64,000 bases of DNA from Deinococcus aetherius. Its GTDB lineage: Bacteria; Deinococcota; Deinococci; Deinococcales; Deinococcaceae. The translations under genes and the position numbers were made by a program. Below the pieces are notes generated by a model, which saw only the letters and a list, made by a program, of their open reading frames with translations, was not told the DNA's origin and searched no databases. The stretch lies in assembly GCF_025997855.1 (NCBI RefSeq), contig NZ_AP026562.1, positions 367,001 to 431,000 of the forward strand, written 5' to 3'. This document shows positions 57,937 through 64,000 of this stretch, piece by piece; positions within the stretch are counted from its first letter, which is position 1; each line of letters starts with the position of its first letter.

Positions 57937-58932
57937 ATGAAAGCCGTGGCCCTCTTCGACCTGCCCGAGGACGAACTCCGCGCCTACCGCCCCGAGCGCG
58001 AGGAACCGCCGGAATTCGACGCGTTCTGGACCCGGACTCTGGCGGAGGCCCGCGACCTCGCGCCGGGGCCGCGCTTCGAGGCGGCGGACGTGCCCCTCGC
58101 CACCGTCGAGGTGTTCGACGTGACGTTCGGCGGTGGCGGGGGCTCGCCCGTGCGGGCGTGGCTGGTCCTGCCCCGGCAGTGCGAGGAGCCCCTGCCGTGC
58201 GTCGTCGAGTTCCTGGGGTACGGCGGCGGGCGGGGCCTGGCACACGAGTGGCTGCTGTACGCCTCGGCGGGGTACGCCCACCTCGTGATGGACACTCGCG
58301 GCCAGGGAGGCGGCTGGCGGCGGGGCGACACCCCCGACCCGGGCGCGGGCGGCGAGCCCCACTCGCCGGGCTTCATGACCCTCGGCATCGGCAACCCGCA
58401 CACGTACTACTACCGCCGCCTGTACGCGGACGCCGCCCGCGCCGTCGAGACCGCCCGCGAGCACCCGGCGGTCGATCCCGCCCGCGTCGCCGTGACGGGC
58501 GGCAGCCAGGGGGGCGGCCTCGCCCTCGCCGCCGCCGGACTCGTGCCCGGGGTCATCGCCTGCCTGCCCGACGTGCCCTTCCTGTGCCACTTCGAGCGAG
58601 CGATCCGCCTCACCGACCAGTTACCCTACGCCGAGATCGCGGGCTACCTGCGCGTTCACCGGGAGGCCGCCCCCCGGGTTCGGCACACCCTCGCGTACTT
58701 CGACGCGCTGCACTTCGCGGCGCGGGCCCGGGCACAGGCCCTCTTCAGCGTGGCCCTGATGGACGAGGTGTGCCCGCCGAGCACCGTGTACGCTGCCTAC
58801 AATCACTACGCGGGAGAAAAACGCATCGTGGAGTACCCCTTCAACCGCCACGAGGGCGGCCAGGGCCACCACGACCTCGAAAAGCTCGCGTTCCTGGGGA
58901 AAGTCTTCGGGGAGGAGCGCCCCCCCGCCTGA
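57937..58932 (+). CDS. CE7-family acetyl esterase (acetyl xylan esterase/cephalosporin C deacetylase)
   Basis: The 331-residue alpha/beta hydrolase of carbohydrate esterase family 7 has FDLPEDELRAYRPEREEPPE at the start, the RGQGGGW oxyanion-region motif, the nucleophile elbow TGGSQGGGLALA (Ser190), catalytic Asp276 in LMDEVCPPST and catalytic His near residue 305 in HEGGQGHHDL. It removes acetyl groups from xylo-oligosaccharides or cephalosporin C inside the cell. ATG 57937 opens the conserved N-terminus. Its stop lies 3 bp from the stop of a convergent SDR gene. Confidence 0.93.
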   Translation: MKAVALFDLPEDELRAYRPEREEPPEFDAFWTRTLAEARDLAPGPRFEAADVPLATVEVFDVTFGGGGGSPVRAWLVLPRQCEEPLPCVVEFLGYGGGRGLAHEWLLYASAGYAHLVMDTRGQGGGWRRGDTPDPGAGGEPHSPGFMTLGIGNPHTYYYRRLYADAARAVETAREHPAVDPARVAVTGGSQGGGLALAAAGLVPGVIACLPDVPFLCHFERAIRLTDQLPYAEIAGYLRVHREAAPRVRHTLAYFDALHFAARARAQALFSVALMDEVCPPSTVYAAYNHYAGEKRIVEYPFNRHEGGQGHHDLEKLAFLGKVFGEERPPA

Positions 58933-58935
58933 CCC

Positions 58936-59706
58936 TCAGCGGATCGTCCAGCCCCCGTCGATCATCAGCGTCTCGCCGGTGATCAGGGCCGCCGCCGGGG
59001 ACGCGAGGAACACCACCGCCCCCGCCACGTCCACGGGCTGCCCCACCCGCCCGAGGGGAATGCGCTCCACCACCGAGGCGCGGAACGCCGGGTCGTCCAG
59101 CCACCGGCGGGTGCCCGGCGTCTCGACGAAGGTCGGCGCGACCGCGTTCACCCGCACGCCCCGGGGCGCCCACTCCAGCGCCAGGCAGCGGGTGAGGTGC
59201 GACACGCCCGCCTTGGTCATGCAGTAGACGGATTCGGTGGGGAGCGCCACGAAGCCCGCCTGCGAACTGATGTTCACAATGACGCCCCGGCCCCTTTCGA
59301 GCATGTGCCGCCCGACCACCTGCGCGACGAAGAAGGTGCCCCTCAGGTTCACGGCGACCGTCGCGTCGAAGTCCTCCTCGGTCACGTCCTCGGCGGGGTT
59401 GGGGGCGCCGATGCCCGCGTTGTTCACGAGGAGGTCGATCTGCCCGAAGTGCGCCAGCGCCTCCTGAACGGCCCCCCGAACCTCGTCCAGCCGGGTCACG
59501 TCCATCTGCACGGGGAGGGCGCGGCGGCCCAGCGCCTCGATCTCGCGGGCGAGGTCTTCTCCGGTGGCCCGGTCGTGCAGCCCGAGAACGATGTCGGCCC
59601 CGGCGTGCGCGAGGGCGAGGGCACACGCGCGCCCGATGCCCTTCGAGGAGGCGGTGACGAGCGCGACCTGCCCGTCGAGGCGGAAGGAGGGGGGAGCGCC
59701 TTGCAT
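58936..59706 (-). CDS. SDR-family oxidoreductase
   Basis: The 256-residue classical short-chain dehydrogenase has cofactor motif VTASSKGIGRACAL, LVNNAGIGAPNPAED (NNAG), Ser in NISSQAGFVALPTES, the catalytic YCMTK (YxxxK) and C-terminal ITGETLMIDGGWTIR. The full catalytic set is present, in contrast to the SDR at 44 kb. It probably reduces a keto sugar or a similar carbonyl with NAD(P)H. ATG 59706 is chosen to match the family N-terminus. It is convergent with the CE7 esterase, which may act in the same carbohydrate pathway. Confidence 0.92.
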   Translation of the reverse strand: MQGAPPSFRLDGQVALVTASSKGIGRACALALAHAGADIVLGLHDRATGEDLAREIEALGRRALPVQMDVTRLDEVRGAVQEALAHFGQIDLLVNNAGIGAPNPAEDVTEEDFDATVAVNLRGTFFVAQVVGRHMLERGRGVIVNISSQAGFVALPTESVYCMTKAGVSHLTRCLALEWAPRGVRVNAVAPTFVETPGTRRWLDDPAFRASVVERIPLGRVGQPVDVAGAVVFLASPAAALITGETLMIDGGWTIR

Positions 59707-59877
59707 GGGGCCAGTGTAGGAGAAGCCCCCCGGCCTGCCGCCCGACGGGGCCGACCAACGCGAAAACGAGAAGACGGGAGCGCGCGGCCCCCGCCTTCCC
59801 GTGTACACACACCCGCATCCGGGCCCACGGCGGCTGCCCCTTGCGCGTCTGGAGAAAGGCGCCCACCGCCCGCCTCC

Positions 59878-59976
59878 CTAGCGTCCGGGCCTGGCCGTCC
59901 TGAGCGACGACCCCGGCAGGGGGGTGAGTTCGCTCGGCGGCTGGGTCTGGGACGGCGGGGTGTGGGCGGCGGTCAT
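59878..59976 (-). CDS. Small proline-rich peptide, 32 residues
   Basis: A consensus-grade ribosome-binding site (AAGGAGGAAGGC) precedes ATG 59976. The ORF reads MTAAHTPPSQTQPPSELTPL then PGSSLRTARPGR and ends in TAG. It has no signal peptide or hydrophobic core and is rich in Pro, Thr and Ser. The strong site in an otherwise empty intergenic space suggests real translation, perhaps as a leader or bioactive peptide. Size and composition leave the function open. Confidence 0.4.
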   Translation of the reverse strand: MTAAHTPPSQTQPPSELTPLPGSSLRTARPGR

Positions 59977-60051
59977 GCCTTCCTCCTTGGGTCGGGTGGA
60001 TGCCGTCAGCGTAGCGGGGGAGAGGTTGGAATCAGGTTGAAGGAGGCGCCC

Positions 60052-60966
60052 CTAATTGCGCCGCGTGCCCCGCCTGCCGGAGCGCGTGGCCCGGGTGCCC
60101 CCACGTCCGGTGTCCTGTTCGGTCTGGCCCGTCAGCCGGGCGGCCCATCCCTCCAGGGTCGCCCACAGCCCCTTTCGCTCGGGTGAGTTGGCGGTCTTCT
60201 GGGAGGTCTTACCCGCCTTGGTGCCGGTCTTCTCCGCTTTGCCGGGGGAGGTCGGCGGGGTCTTCTTCGGACGCTGGGCCGCCTCGCTCTTGGGTGGTGT
60301 TGTCCTTGGGGGAACCGGGCGGTGGGGTTCTGCCTCCACCTTCGCCCGAACCCGCTGGGCCGCCGGGGTGGGGGGCGCCGCCGGTGACCTCACCGCTGCC
60401 GCCTTCGCGCCCGAGAAGAGGGTCACGGTCACCTCCACGCGCGGGCGGGCGGCGTCGTAGCGCGGGTGGTCGTGGCCGCCGTAGACCCACTTGTCGCCGC
60501 CGGGGAAGAGCGCGTCCACCACGCCCTTGCGCACGTTCTCGGGGTCGGCGTGCGTGCGGTTGGCGAAGTGGCACACCACGTCCAGCCGCACCCGGCTCGT
60601 CTCGTCCACCGGGCGCAGCCGCCGCAGCTCGGGGGGTGCGTGGGCGCGGACGTGGTCCTTCCAGGTCTGGTACTCGCGCAGCCGGGTGTGGTTGGGGGTG
60701 GCGCCCCGGGTGTAGTACCCCACCAGCTTCGCGCGGCGCGGCGCGGTGGGATCGGGCCGCCCGCCGCTGCGCCCCCAGGTCGCCAGGGCGGGGATGACGA
60801 AGTTGACTTGTCGGGCGGGTGGAGAGGCGGGCACGCGGGAGGGAGGGTCCTTTCGGGCCCGGTGCCGGGAGCCGCCTGAACGAACCGCCTCCCCGGGGAT
60901 GAGGTTGTCCTCCGGGGGCCGTGTGTCCAGGACGGGCCGGAGAGATTCACGCACCCCGAGCCTCAA
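60052..60966 (-). CDS. RusA-like Holliday junction resolvase with long basic tail
   Basis: The protein of about 304 residues contains a RusA-type core (residues about 50-190): VNFVIPALATWGR, SRVRLDVVCHFANRTHADPE, NVRKGVVDALFPGGDKWVYG. The pattern DPEN-x-x-K-x-x-x-DAL is the RusA metal site. RusA dimers cut four-way DNA junctions. A disordered Lys/Pro/Thr/Arg-rich tail (residues about 195-304; KKTPPTSPGKAEKTGTK) could bind DNA. The start is uncertain: the outermost start is used, and the first 50 residues have a non-conserved, basic character. RusA is usually phage-borne, but no phage gene is adjacent. Confidence 0.7.
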   Translation of the reverse strand: MRLGVRESLRPVLDTRPPEDNLIPGEAVRSGGSRHRARKDPPSRVPASPPARQVNFVIPALATWGRSGGRPDPTAPRRAKLVGYYTRGATPNHTRLREYQTWKDHVRAHAPPELRRLRPVDETSRVRLDVVCHFANRTHADPENVRKGVVDALFPGGDKWVYGGHDHPRYDAARPRVEVTVTLFSGAKAAAVRSPAAPPTPAAQRVRAKVEAEPHRPVPPRTTPPKSEAAQRPKKTPPTSPGKAEKTGTKAGKTSQKTANSPERKGLWATLEGWAARLTGQTEQDTGRGGTRATRSGRRGTRRN

Positions 60967-61305
60967 TCTGGACGAACCGTACCACGACGCCCTCTCATGA
61001 ATACCCTCCCCGATGACGAACGATCACCCCGACCGTATGACGGTGTATCGGGTCATCCTTCGGGAACTTCTCCGAATAAACCGTCGCGTGGGTGGAAGCT
61101 GGAAGTCTAGAAGCACCAGAAAGCTTCAAACGTGACGGTTCACACCAGGGACGGTGTGGGGAGGCTTGTCCTCCGGGACGCGCCACGCTCCTCTTTCCCG
61201 CTGCCCCCGCAGAGGTCGGCACAAAGGCTTGGGAGGCAGTGGGAAGGGTGGGCGGCCCACGGCGAGGACCGGTGTGATCCCTGGCCCTCCAGCCAGGGCC
61301 TGCGC
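60967..61305. other. Intergenic region upstream of the RusA-like gene
   Basis: No gene was recognised in these 339 bases. An imperfect inverted repeat GATGACGAACGATCAC / GTGTATCGGGTCATC (61013-61053) is the only structure seen and could be an operator or a hairpin. Confidence 0.45.
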
Positions 61306-61941
61306 CTACTGCTCCCGCTTCTGCGGCAGCAGTCCCGCTTCCACGACGCCGAACTCCCGCACGTTTCCCTCGCCGTCGAGGCCAAGGATCAGGGTCCAGC
61401 CGTTGCCCGGGTCACGCTCGAAGGTCGCGGTGCGGGTGTAGTACGTCACGCCGCCGTCTCGCGTCACCCGTTCGTTCAAGACGCTCTTCTCGTCCCCGTA
61501 CGCTTCGGTGCCTTCGGCCCGGTAGGCCTTGAAGGCGGACAGGCTGCCCCACTCCGACCGCACGGCGGGAAGAAAGGCCGCCCAGACCTGATCAAGCTGC
61601 CCACTGTAGAACAGCCGTGCCAACTGCCGCCCCCGGTCCAGGGGTGTGGCCCTCGCCAGTTTGGCTGTGGCTGCGGGCGGCTGTGGGGCGGGGGAGGGCA
61701 AAACTCGCGCCTGGTCGGCAGGTGCCCGGTCACTGGGCTTCGCGGGAAGCACGGGCAGTGCCGGCACCTCCGCTCCTGCTGGCGCGGTTCCCAGCCCGGG
61801 AGCGTCCCCTGAGGCGACTGTAGGCACCCCATCCACCACCGGGCGCGCGAGCCAGGCCAACAGCTCGGGTCCGGCCACGACTCCCATACTCAACACGCCG
61901 CACAGCGCGACAATCACGTACCTACCGACAAATCGACTCAC
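61306..61941 (-). CDS. Membrane-anchored protein of unknown function
   Basis: The 211-residue protein has one N-terminal membrane anchor (VGRYVIVALCGVLSMGVVAG), a proline-rich linker (APGLGTAPAGAEVPALPVLP, PSPAPQPPAATAKLA) and a C-terminal globular part of about 110 residues (LARLFYSGQLDQVWAAFLPA, GGVTYYTRTATFERDPGNGW, TLILGLDGEGNVREFGVV). The last part resembles a DUF3887/NTF2-like fold found on secreted hydrolases, but has no enzyme attached. GTG 61941 has GGAGG five bases upstream. It is followed on the same strand side by the flippase, possibly one surface locus. Confidence 0.65.
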   Translation of the reverse strand: MSRFVGRYVIVALCGVLSMGVVAGPELLAWLARPVVDGVPTVASGDAPGLGTAPAGAEVPALPVLPAKPSDRAPADQARVLPSPAPQPPAATAKLARATPLDRGRQLARLFYSGQLDQVWAAFLPAVRSEWGSLSAFKAYRAEGTEAYGDEKSVLNERVTRDGGVTYYTRTATFERDPGNGWTLILGLDGEGNVREFGVVEAGLLPQKREQ

Positions 61942-62092
61942 CAGGACCTCCGCGCTCCAGGTGTGGGCTGCCCGGCATTGAGGTTGTGGCATATGGCCGG
62001 GGTGCCGACCGCGCGGGCGGCCCACGGAACGATCCGGGCGACGCCCCGCGCCACCACGAGCCACCGGCGACCTGGGAATGGGGGAACAGGGT

Positions 62093-63343
62093 TCACGGTC
62101 GCCCTCCCGGCCATCCGGCGCCGCGCAGCACCGTGGGGAGCAGGCACAGCGCCTCCAGACCGTACGCGATCAGCAGGCCGACCGACAGACCCACCACCCC
62201 CCACGCCCGCCCGCCGAGGGCCGCCGCCGCCAGTTCCACCCCCCCGCCGAGCGCGACCATCACCGCCGCGCCGGCGAGGTGCCCGCGCACGCGCCCCAGC
62301 GCGATGTAGTGCGCCTTGACGATCACGGGCAGGGCCGTCAGCGCGAGCACCTGCAGGCTGAGCGCGTGTTGCTCGTACGCCGGGCCGAACAGCGCGAGCA
62401 GCGGGCGGGCGGTGAGGATCAGCCCTGCGGCGCCCGGCGCGCAGACCAGCAGCGACCACCGCAGCGAGGCGCGCACCCGGGCCCGCAACACCGCCGTCTC
62501 CTGCGAGCTGGCGGCGGGCAGCACGGTCGCCAGCGCGTACGGAACCATGCCGAGGAAGCTGGCGATCATCCACGACACGTAGAAGGCGGCGTTCGCGCCT
62601 GGGATCAGTTGGCTCGCGGCCAGCACCGGCAGGGCGAGGGCGGGGGCCTGCATCGCCAGGTTCAGCGCGTGGTGCCGCAGCGCGGGGCCGCCAAGGCGCG
62701 CCAGGAACGACCAGTTCGGACGGCCCAGCAACGGCGCGCCGCCTTGCCGGGCGAGCGGCAAGACCGCCAGCACGGAGGCGACGTTGCCGATGAACCATGC
62801 CCCGTAGATGGCCTGCGCGCCCGCGTGCGTGGCAAACTGCCCCACGACCAGGACCGCGAGCAGTTTGACGACGGCGGAGACGGCGTTGCGCCACCACTGC
62901 AACTCGCCGCGCAGCAGGCCGATCACCGCCTGGTCGAACACCAGGGTCACCGCCGAGACGACCACCCCGAGGACGAACAGCGCCAGCGAGGCGGGGTCGC
63001 GGGCGATCCAGGCAAAGGAGGGCGCGGCGTGCGGCAGGGCGAGGCCGCAGGCGACGGCCAGCAGCGCCGCCGCGACGGCGGCAGAGAGCAGCGCGGCGCT
63101 CATCAGGCCCGCTGCATCCGCGCGCTCCCTGGCCCCGGGCAGTTCACTGATCAGGAGGGTGCCCAGGCCGAGCATGCTCAACGTGGCGACCAGCATCATC
63201 GCGGACACGGCGGCGGAACCGAGGCCCACGCCCTCGGCGGGCAGCACGCGCGCCGCCAGCCACCAGAAGCCGAAGCCCAGCCCCGAGGTGACTGCGCTGG
63301 TTGCGACCAGCGAGACGGCGTTGGCGATCAAACTGTCCCTCAT
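62093..63343 (-). CDS. Polysaccharide flippase (Wzx/MATE-like)
   Basis: The integral membrane protein of about 416 residues has twelve or so helices (ANAVSLVATSAVTSGLGFGF; GSAAVSAMMLVATLSMLGLG; LMSAALLSAAVAAALLAVAC; GMVPYALATVLPAASSQETA). The sequence resembles Wzx/MOP-superfamily flippases that move lipid-linked sugar units across the membrane. ATG 63343 opens a typical first helix; an upstream ATG at 63508 overlaps the previous gene and would add 55 residues without hydrophobic content. The neighbouring membrane genes are on the same strand, consistent with an exopolysaccharide locus cut by the window edge. Confidence 0.82.
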   Translation of the reverse strand: MRDSLIANAVSLVATSAVTSGLGFGFWWLAARVLPAEGVGLGSAAVSAMMLVATLSMLGLGTLLISELPGARERADAAGLMSAALLSAAVAAALLAVACGLALPHAAPSFAWIARDPASLALFVLGVVVSAVTLVFDQAVIGLLRGELQWWRNAVSAVVKLLAVLVVGQFATHAGAQAIYGAWFIGNVASVLAVLPLARQGGAPLLGRPNWSFLARLGGPALRHHALNLAMQAPALALPVLAASQLIPGANAAFYVSWMIASFLGMVPYALATVLPAASSQETAVLRARVRASLRWSLLVCAPGAAGLILTARPLLALFGPAYEQHALSLQVLALTALPVIVKAHYIALGRVRGHLAGAAVMVALGGGVELAAAALGGRAWGVVGLSVGLLIAYGLEALCLLPTVLRGAGWPGGRP

Positions 63344-63500
63344 CGCCCTTCCAGGTCGGCGCCCGACGTGCCGCTCGCCGCTCGCCTCCGGCCCGCCCTC
63401 GACCGCGCCGTCACGGGAGACGCCCCTGGGCGGCCAGGTCATCACCGTCGGGCGCGCAGGCCGGAGCCGGGCGCCCAGCCCTCCACCATGTTCCTCCATG

Positions 63501-63851
63501 TCAGGCATTCGGCCTCAAATCGCGGGGGGGAAGGCCCGCGCGCACGGGAAGCAGGGCGGCGATGAGGGTGACCACCGAGAGCGCCACGGTGAAGGGCAAC
63601 GGGGGCAGGTACAGCAGCGCCGTCGCGACGAGCAGATCGAGGGCCAGACTCAGGGCGAGGGCGAGCGTCCACGTCTGGGCGGGGTCCAGCCCCCGGACAT
63701 GCCGGACGACGGCCAGGCCGGGACAGACCGCCATGAACCAGAGCGTGACGGGCGCGCGCAGGACCAGGGGCGCGTGCAGCGCCCAGGCGAGCAGCCAGCA
63801 GACGGTGGACACGAGCAGGACGGCGGGCAGGAGCAGAGGGGACGACTTCAT
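63501..63851 (-). CDS. Small membrane protein of a polysaccharide locus
   Basis: The 116-residue protein has four predicted membrane segments (LLLPAVLLVSTVCWLLAWAL; VTLWFMAVCPGLAVVRHVRG; LALALSLALDLLVATALLYL; FTVALSVVTLIAALLPVRAG). ATG 63851 has GGAGGTGAAG upstream. Its stop overlaps the alternative upstream ATG of the flippase gene. Small proteins of this kind occur beside glycosyltransferase genes, but I do not recognise the family. Confidence 0.7.
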   Translation of the reverse strand: MKSSPLLLPAVLLVSTVCWLLAWALHAPLVLRAPVTLWFMAVCPGLAVVRHVRGLDPAQTWTLALALSLALDLLVATALLYLPPLPFTVALSVVTLIAALLPVRAGLPPRDLRPNA

Positions 63852-63857
63852 CGGGCT

Positions 63858-64000
63858 TCACCTCCGGAAGGGGTTCAGGGTGGAGGCGTAGATCGTGACA
63901 TGGGTGCTGGCGTAGACCCGTCTGAACTCGGGCGAGCGCGCGACCGAGCGTTGGAACCCGTCGTAGGAGCCGGGGTGAAGTTTCTTGTACAGGTTGACGT
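63858..64000 (-). CDS. C-terminal end of a gene cut by the window edge
   Basis: The frame on the minus strand is open from the right edge to a stop at 63858-63860, reading VNLYKKLHPGSYDGFQRSVA then SPEFRRVYASTHVTIYASTL and NPFRR. The stop is 7 bp before the start of the small membrane protein, so they are probably co-transcribed. Only 47 residues are seen. The sequence suggests the tail of a sugar-handling or membrane enzyme, but no family is recognised. Confidence 0.6.
   Translation of the reverse strand, partial: VNLYKKLHPGSYDGFQRSVARSPEFRRVYASTHVTIYASTLNPFRR

Overview
The window is GC-rich bacterial DNA that looks like a Deinococcus replicon. Pointers are a HU protein with the lysine/alanine-rich N-terminal extension seen in Deinococcus, TANNNT boxes 6-8 bases before several start codons (leaderless transcripts), many repair genes, and secreted peptidoglycan-binding lipoproteins. 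The density of insertion sequences and catabolic and regulatory genes suggests an accessory replicon or genomic island, but no replication or partition gene is visible. No rRNA, tRNA or CRISPR array was found.

Layout. 1-8.4 kb is a mobile-element graveyard: serine-recombinase and Tn3-type transposase remnants, an SDR gene split by an IS630 element, an IS4 element, and NmrA/AraC, MerR and TetR genes. 8.5-23.4 kb is rich in DNA-repair functions: a single-chain photolyase/uracil-DNA glycosylase fusion, a UvrD-like helicase convergent with a family B DNA polymerase, a NucS-like protein lacking its catalytic ExK motif, HU and DNA polymerase IV. An oligopeptide-binding protein/M20 amidohydrolase pair sits inside. 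At 20.0-22.3 kb a TPR-BTAD regulator faces two coupled 44-residue ORFs that both end in DFGDR. The first has a signal peptide, so this is a candidate peptide-signalling pair.

23.8-28.2 kb holds a GNAT acetyltransferase, a GGDEF-EAL protein, a Pol IV remnant, an IS6 remnant and a truncated SDR. 28.3-34.5 kb is a tightly coupled carbohydrate ABC uptake and sulfatase operon with a LacI regulator. 34.6-45.6 kb contains three IS6-family copies around a cluster of peptidoglycan-binding lipoproteins (amidase and peptidase) and a 1115-residue SARP-like regulator.

45.8-59.7 kb carries thioredoxin 2, a secreted protein with a long Thr/Gly/Asp insertion, a DHH phosphoesterase, a second GGDEF-EAL protein, CBS, PAS-kinase and GAF proteins, a CE7 esterase and an SDR. 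60-64 kb ends with a RusA-like nuclease and the start of a surface-polysaccharide locus (flippase and membrane proteins). Coordinates and reading frames were checked by eye. Family assignments rest on motif recognition without database searches.
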